Shown one piece after another: positions 35,299-46,889 of a DNA stretch of 64,000 nt (position 1 is the first letter of the stretch; the number at the start of each line of letters is the position of its first letter). Below the pieces are notes generated by a model that was not told where the DNA came from, did not search any database, and saw only the letters and a list, made by a program, of their open reading frames with translations. Location: positions 1 to 64,000 of the forward strand of contig NW_026516812.1 in NCBI RefSeq assembly GCF_025766255.1. The letters run 5' to 3'. This stretch comes from Zychaea mexicana (Eukaryota > Mucoromycota > Mucoromycetes > Mucorales > Lichtheimiaceae). A program made the position numbers and the translations under genes.

Positions 35299-36075
35299 AA
35301 CTTGCTCCTCTTCTTCCCTTTCCACACCATTTCTTCCTTTTTCTCTGCACTTTGAGGTAAGATATCAACGTTTTCTTAAAGCACACTACAGCTAGTACAG
35401 CACAGACCTCGTCCTTAAGCAGCCCTCCTATTGCTCCCTCTCTGACTATTACGTTGTCTGACTCTGCTGCGCACTGAACACACATTTACTCACTCACTCA
35501 CTCACTACTTTTTGTTTTTCTACCGTACTTGAACGCCCTTTTCTTCTTAGGAAACCAGATGATGATGGAAGAAACAAGGAACAAGATATAGGAAGGAAAC
35601 AAGATAACTTGCTCCTCTTCTTCCCTTTCCACACCAATTCTTCCTTTTTCTTTGCACTTTGAGGTAAGATATCAACGCCTTCTTAAAGCACTACAGCTAG
35701 TACAGCACAGACTTCATCCTCAAGCAGCCCTCCTACTGCTCCCTCTCTGGGGTCGACGCACTCCTTGCGCCCAATCGAACTTTTTTTGAGACATTAGAAA
35801 CTGCAGGTACACAATTAAAAGCATTGGAGATGGGCCGTGTACAAGAGCTATTGCTCCCTGGTGGTAGCGCGCATTATCTTCGGTACAACAAGGAAACATA
35901 TGACGCAATGTTACAGGCGGTTGGTGACTAATATGTTGTCTGCCTCTGCTGCGCACTGAGCACGCATACTCACTCACTCTCTCACTTCTTTTCGTTTTTT
36001 CTACCGTACTGGAACGTCTTTTTCTTCTTAGGAGACCAGATGATGGGGGAACAAGATATAGGAAGGAACCAAGAT
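35299..36075 (+). repeat. Tandem duplication, ~307-bp unit, second copy with a 177-nt insert
   Basis: Copy 1 is 35299-35605 and copy 2 is 35606-36075. Both start AACTTGCTCCTCTTCTTCCC and end GATATAGGAAGGAA(A/C)CAAGAT with a few substitutions and small indels. Each copy includes TTTGAGGTAAGATATCAACG and, later, TTTTCTTCTTAGGA, so each looks like an intron-containing leader (GTAAGA...TTAG). Copy 2 has an additional segment at about 35749-35925 between CTCTCT and GAC that copy 1 lacks. Either copy 2 gained it or copy 1 lost it. Confidence 0.85.
35752..35931 (+). pseudogene. Unrecognised coding-like fragment inside the duplicated unit
   Basis: The segment present only in copy 2 is open and reads like real protein: NRTFFETLETAGTQLKALEM, then GRVQELLLPGGSAHYLRYNK and ETYDAMLQAVGD before a TAA. 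I do not recognise the family. It has no start codon of its own and no flanking AG acceptor, so it is probably a gene fragment or an exon whose context has been lost. Confidence 0.4.
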
Positions 36076-39000
36076 GAAAGGAGCAAATGCATTTCTATCT
36101 TATTCGCATATCAAACACAGCAAGAACGCACACGCATGCATCATTACATTTCAAGTATATAGAGAAAAAGAAAAGAAAAACATGACGAAATAATTAGATT
36201 GTACACCTCCATAGCATCCCCTGTCTTCCTTTCATCATATTTGCATCATTCAACCTTTTATATCTCTGCCATAACATCACGCCATGCACATTAAGCTCAA
36301 GCTTTTGCATATCATCTTTGGTGTTTATTAGTAGGCTAGCGACACCCCACCATTGTTTGCATACCCACCCAAAAAACCCATACTTTTAGGAGAAATAAGA
36401 AAGACAGTTCCACCTTTGCGAATACAATTCGAAGCGGTATTAAATAGCATTTAGTTGGATTTGGAGCTCCATGTATACAGTAACAGGTATATCCAGCTGG
36501 CTTAGAGCTTTCTTTCTAAAGGGCAAATGATACAACGTCAAATAGAATTTCGGAATACATGAGCGATAGAAGTAGAGCGTCGCACTTAATGACGGACTGA
36601 TGGCACGCTTTGAGAATCAGTCACAGTTCTTTGACGTATATGTCAATTAAGCAGTGTATGTAATCGAGTAAACAGAAAAAAAAAACTATACCTACATTCT
36701 AACATGTGTGTCCCCATTGTATCATTAACTAATCCACTCGATCCCAGTCTATATCTTCGGTGCCACACACTATATGAAGAAAAGAGCTACTGTACGTGCA
36801 AACAAAAGAAACACCCTTTTACTTTAAATAGAAAGAAAGAGATGGGATTCAACCATTGTTCATGCAGTGTGGCAGCGTAAAAATAAGCTTATATGAAGGC
36901 AAGGTTGGCTGTAACATTTAGGGGGGCTTACATAGCCTTTTGGGTGGCCAAAACGTGAATTCATGAGACGGTCTTGACATATAATTTTTGAGAGTGATAG
37001 CTGCAGTGGGTGCGGTAGTCATGATTAGAAAAGAATGGAATCGCTTCGAACACCAGGGAAAAAAGACAGGTCACTTTGCCCGATTTCTGTTTTTCTTAAA
37101 TGGATAGTTTTAACGTTGAGTGTAACAACGTTGGCCTGTGCCTATACAGCACGCATGCCAAAGGTTTGAAATAGTCCAAGTCAGGGGGGTTGTCGAAGAT
37201 TATATTAAACTGTTAGCTTCCGAAATATAGATGAACAAGCCCACAACCGACAACTACGTCATGATGATGGTGTATTCTCACCGTACCTAATATATCTATC
37301 TTGCAGTAGCCACGTCATTTTGTTCCTGGATAAAAAACGCAAAAGCGCATGCTTCTGTCAACTGATATTTTGTACAAATTGAAGCTGTTTTTCACCCCCA
37401 TAACGTGCAAGTCGTATACAACTTATTTGCAAGCTACAAATGTGCGAGACCATTACGTTTCTTTTTTGATATTCTTAAAGAGATTGCTGATATACGAGGA
37501 ATTGCGAAATTAGGGATTGTGTATGTTTATATACATATATTTTATGTCATATTGTTCAACGGATATTAACTACACTGTTGCATAAACCATTACCTTTATT
37601 TATCAAGCTGCTGTACAGTATACGATGCTCTTTTGTATGGTAAAATGGTTAATTGGTACTAGCCATGATAACATACATAGGAGTTCTACTGTGATTGCGA
37701 CAGCAGCTGTTGATTGGTGCGATCAATTGTATTAAACTGCTCACATTTGTGTGATAATACCCAAGCAAGCATGTTCAAGCAATTCTTGACCACTCTTCTT
37801 AAAGAGTCCAGTCTAGGTACATACAGGAGAGCAAGGAGGTATATTAAAACTTTTAGCTATACTAAAGAAGATGAAATGCTCTTTTGCTGACCCTTGAAAA
37901 TTCCACAGCAGCAGCCTCTGTTCTTGAACTTCACACAGAGGGATAACCTAGCAACAGCTCTTTTATAGAACTGATGAACTCTATGAGTCAAAGAAAGCTA
38001 CAAGATAACTAACACTAAGAGAGACCATAAAATTGGATAAATTAATATACCACTCTTCACTTGACCTCCAGTAAATAAGTCATGGGTACAGCTGGCCCTC
38101 CTCGCAAATGCTGTGGATGTGCCACGCTTTATTAAATACAGTATAATACTTTAGCCTCGGTCAAAGACGTTCGGATAACTCTGCATTAGTATTGTCACGA
38201 CTTTCGACATTGTCAGGTGTGATGTCGGTTGCTCGAACACATATTGGGAGATCATCCTACACTGTTTAGCTAAAATTTGACAAGTGTGTTCGACCCAATG
38301 ATCGCGTTCCCTAACACTAGGTCACCCCACAGTCAGCCGTAATTGTTGAGCACAGAAAATGCTCCAAAAGCAGCCATCAATGTCATTTTGAACCATGGCG
38401 TGAAGCAATAGCATCACTCTTTGCTTTCCCCCCACGTCATGTTTGCTGTTTTGTGTTTTTAAGCTTTACGTACGATTGAACCAACGAAAAAGATTTTGGA
38501 AATCCACAAAAGATCTTGGAAATCCACATATGTTCGAGTGACGCGCTAAAAAGAGACCTCTCTATACTTTAGATATCACCAGATATTTTATAATTAATCT
38601 ATCATGTATTGTGAGATATGGCGACGCGATGTGGCGTAGTACATAGCCACGGCTGTACGTTATAGAGTGGCCAAAGAAGACACGTATCCTCCTTATTGTT
38701 TAGAAAGAGTGCTACTGGTTTTTGCTAGTGCTGCTGCTTCTATTTCCACAAACGATGGCTCATTATGACCTTGATGATGGTTCACAGTGCGTTCCGACTC
38801 GTTTGAGTTATGAAACGCCTGCGAGCAAGACCGAATAGACTTTTGTTACATTATTTGAAGAATTGCAAAATTCTTGTGTGGTCCGCTATAGTCCTGTGTC
38901 AATAATTAGCCGGATTTGCATATATATATCTATTAGAGTAAAGCTATTCTGTGGGATGCTTTGTATTAACGTAAATGAAAATGTACAGTGATTTATAGAG

Positions 39001-39513
39001 ATTATGCACGTAACATTGGGTGTGCTGTCGTGGAAATGAGATAACATATGCAACAGACAGAGGTTACACCGCGCTCGCCTGCTTTCGGGGAGACGTCACT
39101 TTGCCCCCAGTTCAACCTCCGGCAGGTAGTCCTCCCAAAAACAATTCAAAGTAGTGGGAAAACTGCAACAGCGGCCCATTCATACTACACACACACACAC
39201 ACACACACAAACGTAAGTTTTTTCTTTCTTTTAATTACTGCTTGAACAATAAAACATGGCAAATGAATTAATCAAGTTAAAAATTTTAAATATCTTATTG
39301 ACTACTGGCTTTACTCATTCATCGAATTTCAACGGCATCGTTTATATACCAACAACAACAACAACGACGACCAATCTATCATATTTATTATTCGACATTG
39401 TGGGGACATTTTACGTATATACAAAAACACGCGTTTTATTATTCCTCGCTTTCTGGCTATAACCCGATAAATCGCTCCATTGGTTCGTTCACTTGGGATT
39501 ATATAAATATAGC
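36076..39513. other. Gene-poor AT-rich island, ~3.4 kb
   Basis: No coding region of recognisable family, no RNA gene. It contains a 20-bp tandem repeat at 38488-38527 and a (CA)n tract at about 39187-39208. The end holds a TATA-like TTATATAAATA at about 39499-39509, only a few bases before the complex I gene start. Confidence 0.45.
38488..38527. repeat. 20-bp tandem repeat, two copies
   Basis: The unit AAAAGAT(T/C)TTGGAAATCCAC is repeated directly with a single substitution. It is isolated in gene-poor DNA. Confidence 0.8.
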
Positions 39514-40317
39514 ATGCCTGTGAAGGAGATCCAAACACCTTATCCCGTCATTGACACTGATCCTAGCTTTGGCCGTGTCGTTCGTAACTTCCGAACAACC
39601 GACTACGCTGCATGGGCTGCTGGCACTGCCGTTGCACCGGCTGCCGTTGTTGGCATGGGTAAGAAAAAAGAATCAAACGGACAGCAACAACGAGATATAT
39701 GCAAACGCGCACACGCGAACAATACAACCAAAAACACCAATCCCAAAACTTATCTATATGGGCTTTATTTATAGAAAAATTCAACCCTGCCGCCATTGGA
39801 CGTAGTCTCCGTATTCCTATCCGTATCAGCGCTTTGATCGGTTCGTTTGGTGGTTTCTTGTACGCATACCAGAACAGCAGTCGTACGTACATCCACTTTA
39901 TTGGTTTTTTTCAGATATTAGATATCACACAAGAAAAAAGTCAAAGGGGATATGGACTAAGCATTACAAAACACGATTCATTTTGGGGGGGTGGTGGGAG
40001 AATAGTTCGTTTCTGGGGCTGGAAGGAAAATGCTGCTGAGGTAGCAAAGGATCACGAAGAATTGAGCCAATTGGCTAAGGAAGGCAAGGCCCTGTATGGT
40101 GAAAGCAACATGCCCGCACACGTCCAAGCTGCTTCTGCTCAGAACTCGAGATTCGCTCAGCTCAAGTTCAGTAAGTTATTTTTCATGGTGTGTCCCCACC
40201 CCCCCCCCCCCATTTCATGCTATCAATAACACATGGTGTCTTGTAGGTCTTATTCCTTGGTTCAACCTTGCCAGCCACAACAACCACGGTGTCGATACTT
40301 CGAAATACAGCTCTTAG
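39514..40317 (+). CDS. NADH:ubiquinone oxidoreductase (complex I) fungal 21 kDa accessory subunit
   Basis: Four exons (39514-39658, 39775-39882, 40006-40170, 40247-40317) give 162 residues. The N-terminal PVIDTDPSFGRVVRNFRTTDYAAWA and the following small hydrophobic segment AAGTAVAPAAVVGM match the fungal complex I 21 kDa/NUXM-type subunit. So do PIRISALIGSFGGFLYAYQ and, in the C-terminal domain, FWGWKENAAEV. Two hydrophobic segments suggest insertion in the inner mitochondrial membrane. The subunit is characteristic of fungal complex I and supports assembly or stability. The third intron contains a poly-C run (about 40198-40211). Confidence 0.88.
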
Positions 40318-40640
40318 ATTGTTTTTATAGTTTTATAAAAAAAAAATATCATTCACACAAATTTTCTACCAAAAAAAGAAACACTGCACTTGTCTTTCCT
40401 CTTTCTTGAGTGGTGTGTGTTTTTCTTTTCTTTTTTTTTTGCTTTGGGGTTGTCGATGTGTATGAGTGATCCCGTATGGGATACTCAAGTCATGATTTAT
40501 AAAAGTCGTAAAATCCCAGCCACACCCACCCTCCTCCAGGACGGTTTTTCGCAATTTCATGCTGTGGTGATTTCTCGATTGGAAAAAAAAAAAGACCGAT
40601 TTTTCCTATCTGTCAGTGTGAACCCTATCATTACCCGATT

Positions 40641-41242
40641 ATGCCTGCACCTGCTCCTGTAAACGAATCAATAACCACCACCACTGCTGCTGCTGCTGTT
40701 TGGCAACAAGCAGTTCCCGATCAATTTCAAGACACTATGAGTGAAAAAGAAGAACAAGACGACGACGATTTTGACGATTACGACGATTATCTTGATGACG
40801 AACTCAATGACACTGACTTGTGGGATAATGCTACTGGAGGTACTATTTTATTTTTTTCTGGTGAGGAGGGGGGGGAAAGTGATTTTTATAAGTATATATA
40901 CTTAATACCTCTTTGGGCCAATGGAAAACTAGATTTTACAAAACAATACAATCGTTTACGACAGCAGGTCAACACAAACAACAATCAACCATCTGCCAAA
41001 GTGGTAGTACCTGCCAGTAACTTAAAACGCCCGATACCAGCCAACTCGAAAGCAGCTACTTCTACCACTACTACTGCAACCGATGAAAATGATGGCCGAG
41101 CCGTAGCAGATAAACGGCGTGACCTGGATACGCAAATCGAACGCTTGGGTCATTTTGCAAGCCGTATTCAAGTATCGGACTATACACCCGGTGCTGTCGC
41201 TGTGGGAGGTGGTAGCAGAAAGGCTAACGGTGAAAGGTGAGA

Positions 41243-41282
<40 letters not shown>

Positions 41283-42936
41283 TGTGGTAGAAACTAAACA
41301 ACTAGCATGGGAATACATACAGAACGATTCAAAAGGACAAGGCAGACAGAGCCACGGTGGAGCAAGTATTAGATCCACGTACCCGCATCATTCTCTTCAA
41401 GATGCTCAACAAGGGCATCTTTTACGAAATCAACGGCTGTGTGAGTACGGGTAAAGAAGCCAACGTGTACCACGCGACGACCGAAGACGGAGTGCATCGT
41501 GCGATCAAAGTATACAAAACATCGATCCTGACGTTCAAAGACCGTGATCGGTACGTGACGGGCGAATACCGTTTCCGACACGGGTACAGCAAATCGAACC
41601 CGCGCAAAATGGTCAAGGTGTGGGCGGAAAAAGAGATGCGCAATCTGCGACGCTTGAAGCAGGCAGGCATTCCATCGCCCGAGGCATTGGTCCTGCGCAT
41701 GCATGTTCTGGTCATGGAATTCTTGGGCGACAAGAATGGATGGGCCTATCCAAGACTCAAAGATGCTCAGATCGATGCATCGCGCTATCCTGCTCTGTAC
41801 TACCAGCTGATCAAGAATGTCAGAACCATGTATCAGGTCTGCAAGCTGGTTCATGCTGATTTGAGCGAATACAACATTCTGTAAGTTGGACTGCTTGTCG
41901 TCGATGCACATGGAAGAAAAGAAACGGGTTGATACTGACCCCCCCCTCTCTCTCTCTCTCTATTCGCCCGTTAGATACCATTCACGGACACTTTACATTA
42001 TTGACGTATCACAGTCCGTTGAACACGATCATCCGCATGCATCCGAATTCTTACGGAAGGATTTGGCGAACGTGTCGGACTACTTTGGCAAAAAGGGCGT
42101 CCGGGTCATGAGTCTGATGGACTTGTTTGCTTTTGTGGTCGATGCATCGTTTGGCAATGATGACCAAGTGGTGGATCGTAAACTGGAAGAGGTAAAGCTT
42201 TCTTTTTTCTTGCAAGTCAGTCGCTGCTCTTGTGTGTTTACATGCCCATGTATCTTTATGCGTAAACACACAAACATGAGACAGGCTAGCAACAACAACA
42301 ACAAAGAGGCACATTCTTGTTTTCGCTAACGATTGTATTTCCAGATTCAAGCTAAAATGGATGCAGAGCCGGAGAAAGAACGCAACAAGGTGGAAGAAGA
42401 TATTTTCATGAAGTCTTATATACCACAGAGTTTGGAAGAAGTTGTGGATGCTGAACGAGATACCTTGCGTATTGCAGAAGGCAAGGGTAAAAATGTGAGT
42501 AGAAAGTTGGTTCTGGTCTTCTTTTTATTGTGATGATTGACTTTCAGAGCAATTTCCCCGTCATGTATAGCTTGTATACGCCAACTTGCTCGGTGATTCA
42601 AATTTCCAACAAGCAGCAACCAAGGTGGACGATGATGCAAGTAATGTGGAATCTACTCAGAGCAAGATTGCAGATCTGCGGATAGAGAGTGACACCACGG
42701 ATGATGATGGTGATGATGATGATGATGATATCAGTGATGAGGATGAGGACGAGGAAGAAGAGAGCGATTCAGAAGACAAGCGAGGCGCTCCACGTGGAAA
42801 ACGGTATGAAGACAAGGATGTGAAGAAGGAACGCAAGCAAAAGGCCAAAGAGGAAGCACGAGAGAAGCGGAAACAAAAGCTTCCCAAGGCTGAAAAGAAG
42901 CGCAAGATCAAGAACTCGAAGCGACGCGCTAAATAA
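40641..42936 (+). CDS. RIO1: RIO1 serine/threonine kinase / ATPase (40S ribosome maturation)
   Basis: Six exons (40641-40839, 40933-41236, 41323-41880, 41975-42191, 42345-42494, 42571-42936) give 597 residues. The N terminus is acidic ([20 protein letters not shown]). The RIO domain starts at about 170: [17 protein letters not shown], the ATP loop [11 protein letters not shown] (209-219), [19 protein letters not shown] with the RIO1-specific insertion [19 protein letters not shown], and [15 protein letters not shown]. The catalytic segment is [10 protein letters not shown] with D347, and the metal-binding segment is [15 protein letters not shown] with D364. The C terminus is an acidic run followed by a lysine-rich tail ([16 protein letters not shown]), as in yeast Rio1. 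The protein drives late cytoplasmic 18S rRNA processing. The second intron has a ~33-nt (GA)n tract, the third a (CT)n tract. Confidence 0.95.
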
Positions 42937-43014
42937 TAATAAAGAATAATAATTCATAATAGTGACAATAGACTACGTGATATAGTGTGCATCGTGTTAT
43001 TGATGATGTGGAGT

Positions 43015-43683
43015 TTACGATGATGATTTTGGCACACCAGCCATGAATGGGTTATTCTCTACAGTTTCTTGGTCTTCTTCTTCTTCTTCTTCAAAGACAC
43101 CCCATATGCTTGGCTCGTAGTTTGCAATCAGATCTTTTTCCTTGTGATACCGCGCATGCCACCCGTCAAATCCACCTCGCATGACAACCACCTGTATTAT
43201 TTGTCTTTGAGTGCATATGCCATTTGTGTCTATATGTGCATATGCAAGCCATTGAAACAGAATAATGTGTTTTATATATACCTTCTGGTCACCCTTTTCG
43301 CCCGTGAGGTGACGCATCTCATTGTATATGCGCGCTGCCTTGGGTCCGCGTTGCTGTGACAAGGCACAGTGAAACACGACCAGCGGCACTTGCTTGTACT
43401 TTTCAATCAGTGCATTGCCACGATCTACCAATTGATTGGCGGGTACATTGATGGCGCCAGGAATATTACCACCCTGTATAATGAATCCCTCTCAGGTATT
43501 TAGTATAAAGTGTTGTTTGGTTGTTGCAGGGACAAAAGGGGAAGGGGGGGTGGGGAAATACATTACGTGAAAGTCATTGTCCCTGACATCAACGACGAGA
43601 TAATCTTTTCCTGGCACTTTTGATGGGTCACGGACACAATGGACAACCTCTTCGCTTTCAATAAAAGGTGCGCTGTATGACAT
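43015..43683 (-). CDS. Rhodanese-domain phosphatase / arsenate reductase-like (Ych1/Ibp1 type)
   Basis: Three exons (43567-43683, 43282-43473, 43015-43191) give 161 residues. It is a single Cdc25-like rhodanese domain: DYLVVDVRDNDFHGGNIPGA near the N terminus, then VVFHCALSQQRGPKAARIYN with the active-site Cys in the HCxLSQxRGP loop, and VVVMRGGFDGWHARY near the end. The HCALSQQRGP loop is the form found in yeast Ych1 and fission-yeast Ibp1, small phosphatases of uncertain substrate related to Cdc25 and Acr2 arsenate reductases. The tail is acidic (EEEEEEDQET). It converges with RIO1, whose stop is about 80 nt away. Confidence 0.87.
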
Positions 43684-44562
43684 AGTGTGAGTTTGAGAAC
43701 GGACTAAAAAGTGGGATATAGGGTATATGCACTACACAGAGATGATGTGTTACAACAAACAGGCAAAGCAAAGCAGCAGGTTCAAAACACCGTTTTGTAC
43801 GCAGGGAGCAAGCGTGGAACTCCGCCCCCGTTTACTTTGATCTGCCACACATGTGAGAGTGTGAGAGAGAGAGTACGGTCTTTTTGTTATAGACACGGAG
43901 AGGAAAAGGAAGGGGGGGGCGGTCTCTCTCTCTCCCCGTCTCTTTATAATGCGGAGACGTAAGATTGTAAATATGGAGAAAGGGAGGGTAGGGTAGGGTA
44001 GGGTAGGGTCGAACACCCGCGCAAAAATAATAAAACGCAGGGCCAGTGAAGCAGCTCGTCTTATAAAGGACCACTTCCCCCCCCCCCCAACCCCAGGCAC
44101 ACCCCCTGAGTGTAACGACACGATGCCCCAGATTGGAAAAACTGAGCACGGCACCCGATTTGGGAATGAAAAAAAGAGAGAGAGAGAGAGAGAGATTCTT
44201 ATTTCTTGGCGGCTGTTCATCACGATCGAATGCGGTCATTGGCTGGGGGGGGAGGGGGAGGAGAGAGAGTAGCTTAGCTCCATTAGCTCTGTGTTCGAAA
44301 ATGAAATATAAAAGAAAAAAAAAACTATTTAGCTCATTTTTTTTTATAAAGAAGGAATACTCTTCTCTCTCTCTCTCTCTCTCTTCTCCCAACTCTTTCG
44401 CTCCTCTGTTCTGTTGTGTGCACGCGTGTATTGCCAACAACTACTTGAACCCTAAAAGAACTCTTTCTCTCTCTCTCTCTCTCTTTCTCCGCCCTCTTTC
44501 CGTCCACCACCAACCACCTCTCCAGCAACACACACACACACACACACAACCAAACAAACGAG
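43684..44562. promoter_or_regulatory. Divergent intergenic region rich in G-runs and GA/CT tracts
   Basis: This ~880-nt region separates the rhodanese gene (minus) from the glycosyltransferase gene (plus). It carries (GGGTA)n at 43982-44009, long poly-C/poly-G runs, (AG)n at about 44175-44196, (TC)n at about 44364-44384 and 44468-44484, and (CA)n at about 44528-44547 immediately before the start codon. No protein-coding gene is supported. Confidence 0.5.
43982..44009 (+). repeat. GGGTA tandem array, potential G-quadruplex
   Basis: Six GGG runs separated by one or two bases (GGGA then repeated GGGTA). This meets the sequence pattern for a G-quadruplex on the plus strand. It resembles telomeric repeats but lacks the second T of TTAGGG. 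Confidence 0.85.
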
Positions 44563-46607
44563 ATGACGCTTCTCAGTTACCCGTTCGAACTGGTTGCGCC
44601 CATGGCCGCCATCAGCTCCATCTTGCTACTACTCCTGGGCCCGTTGCTGATACCCCGCTTCTACCTCGTCTTCCTCTTGCTCTACTTTATCTTCTTTTTA
44701 TACTCCCAGATCAACCACGTCTTCAAGTTCTGGATCACCTCGTCCTTGATGATGAAGAAAATCAGCAACTGGAACCAAACACAACGGATCAGCAGCATCG
44801 ATAGCAATGATAATAGCACCGTCAACAACAGCAGCAGCGGCAGCAACACCATGAACGGAGGAACCATATCGTCTGGCCCTGCATCGCCCTCGCCCACGCC
44901 CACGCGCGAACGCTACAGCAGCAGTGTGGTGGACGACGCTCGGCTCGACGAGATGGAAGCCTCGCTCAAGCTGTATGAAGAGTCACACCTTATTCACGCC
45001 TTCATTGTGCCCAACTATGCTGAGCCTGAGGGATTATTGCGGGACACGATCAAGCGCTTAGCCAACCACAGGTAAACTTATTTTTAGATAATGACTCCAC
45101 GTCCCACCACACCCGAACCCTCTCTCTCTCTCTCTCTCTCTTTCGAATCCACACCCATCGAAAAAACCAACAGGGAGGGTGGAGAATGATTCAAACAAAA
45201 AAAGGGAAAACTGATCGGATTTGCCAAAATTAGGAACGCGCAAACAAACTATGTCATCATCCTTGCCATGGAAGCCTCCGAACTAGGCCATGGTGCCAAG
45301 GCCGAAAGCCTGGCGGAGTATTTCAAGGACAGTTTCTTGCACTTTATTACGACGGTCCACCCAGCAGACATCCCGGGCGAGTCGCGCGGCAAGGGTTCCA
45401 ACGTGTCCTATGCTGCCCGTGTTGGCTGCTCTGAAATGATCCGACGGGGCGTCGACCGACGACGCGTGATCCTCACCATCTCTGACTCCGATTCATCGAT
45501 CCCGGAGCTCTACGTCCACGAGGTATGTTTGGAACAAGAAGTTTAAAAAGTTGCATACGATGGTCTAACAACAAAGGGGGTTATATATATTAGTTGGAAA
45601 AGAGCTTCAATCAGGCCGACGATCCATACTTTTTACTGTATGCACCACCCATCTTCTTCTCACGCAACTGCTTTGATGTGCCTGCGGCGGTGCGGATGAC
45701 TGACATTACGTGGTCGGCGATGGTGATGGCCAACCTGAGCAACAGTCGTGGCATCGCATTCCCCTGCTCGACGTACAGCTTGAGCATGGTGCTTGCCGAA
45801 CGCGTTGGGTTCTGGGACACGGACTCAGACTCTGTGGGCGAGGACATGCACATGATGCTCAAGTGCTTCTTCAAGACGGACGGCATGGCGCGCTGCCAAC
45901 CGATCTTTGTGCCCATCAACCTGACGAACGTGCAGACGAACGGGTACATGTCCAACATGTATGCACGCTTTGTGCAGGCCAAGCGGCACTACAATGGCAT
46001 TGCGGACGTGTCGTACACGCTGCGCAACGCCTTTGGACTGCGTGCGGACGGCGGGAGCGGTGCGACGACGGGCGAGCTGATGATGCTTGCAGCAGCCACC
46101 ACCAAGAGTAAGAAAAGCAGCATGTATGCATCGCCGACCTTCTGGATCGACAAGTTGATTATTTGCATCAAGGTGCTCGAGGCGCACATGATCCCAGTCA
46201 CCTCGGGCTGGCTGATGTTTGCAGCCGTGCCGCTGATGCAGTTTGTGCTGTTCCCACCGCATCCGATGGTCGCCGTCGTCGACCCCGCCGACAATCCTAT
46301 CCTCACCTCTGACTTTTACGCGACCCTGTGGAACATTGTGAAAATCATCACCGTCTTCTTGCCCTTCCCGCTCTTTGGCACCTTGGCCATCTACGAGTAC
46401 CTCCACCGCTTCGTCGATCGCGAGCTCTACCGCAAGCAAAAGTCCGAGTCCCGCTCCTGGCGCAACTGCTTCGACTACATCTCGTTGCCCATCGCCGCAT
46501 GGCTCTTCATGACCATCCCCTCGACCATTGCCGCTCTCAAGCGCCTCTACAAGACAAACGACCAGTACATTGTGGCCGAAAAGTTCTTTGACGAGGAACG
46601 CGCTTAA
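44563..46607 (+). CDS. Membrane-bound family 2 glycosyltransferase
   Basis: Three exons (44563-45071, 45234-45522, 45594-46607) give 603 residues. Two or three membrane segments occupy residues 10-60, then there is a Ser/Asn-rich linker (about 75-125). The catalytic region starts HLIHAFIVPNYAEPEGLLRD. It has GKGSNVSYAARVG (acceptor/nucleotide region), LTISDSDSSIPELYV as the DxD-type site, and GFWDTDSDSVGEDMHMMLKC, where GED would be the catalytic (S/G)EDxxM motif. QAKRHYNG stands in place of QxxRW. The C-terminal half has about four membrane segments (GWLMFAAVPLMQFVLFP, IVKIITVFLPFPLFGTLAIY, SLPIAAWLFMTIPSTIAALK). This is the layout of processive GT2 enzymes such as chitin, hyaluronan or cellulose synthases, but the substrate is unknown. 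The extra chitin-synthase motifs (QRRRW) are absent. Confidence 0.85.
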
Positions 46608-46858
46608 CCCAAGGTTCTTCCCTCTTACTTCTTGCCCCCCCCTGCTTAGATATATATATACACATTATACCTTTAATAATCCCACCTTTTGGCGAAAGAA
46701 GGGGGTTGGGGTTTAGGGCAGGAGGAGGGACCTTTTGCTTACATACATCATCCACGTAAATTTCCTTCTGTATCTTTCTTTTCTTCATAACGCACGCATG
46801 TGTAGTGTACTACTCTTCCCCCCCCTTCCATCTCTCACATGTGCTACTACTAACTACC

Positions 46859-46889
<31 letters not shown>

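Noticed and set aside
35299..36075. LTR pair of a retrotransposon
   Set aside because: The repeats are directly adjacent with no internal region, no TG...CA ends and no primer-binding site.
43982..44009. Chromosome end or interstitial telomere
   Set aside because: The unit is GGGTA, only about five repeats, and flanked by ordinary genes on both sides.
43832..44440. Long minus-strand frame between the rhodanese and glycosyltransferase genes
   Set aside because: Composed of GA/CT repeat translations (RERERE, LSLSLS) and lacks any domain.
45825..46439. Minus-strand open frame (204 codons), His-rich
   Set aside because: Antisense shadow of the glycosyltransferase exon.
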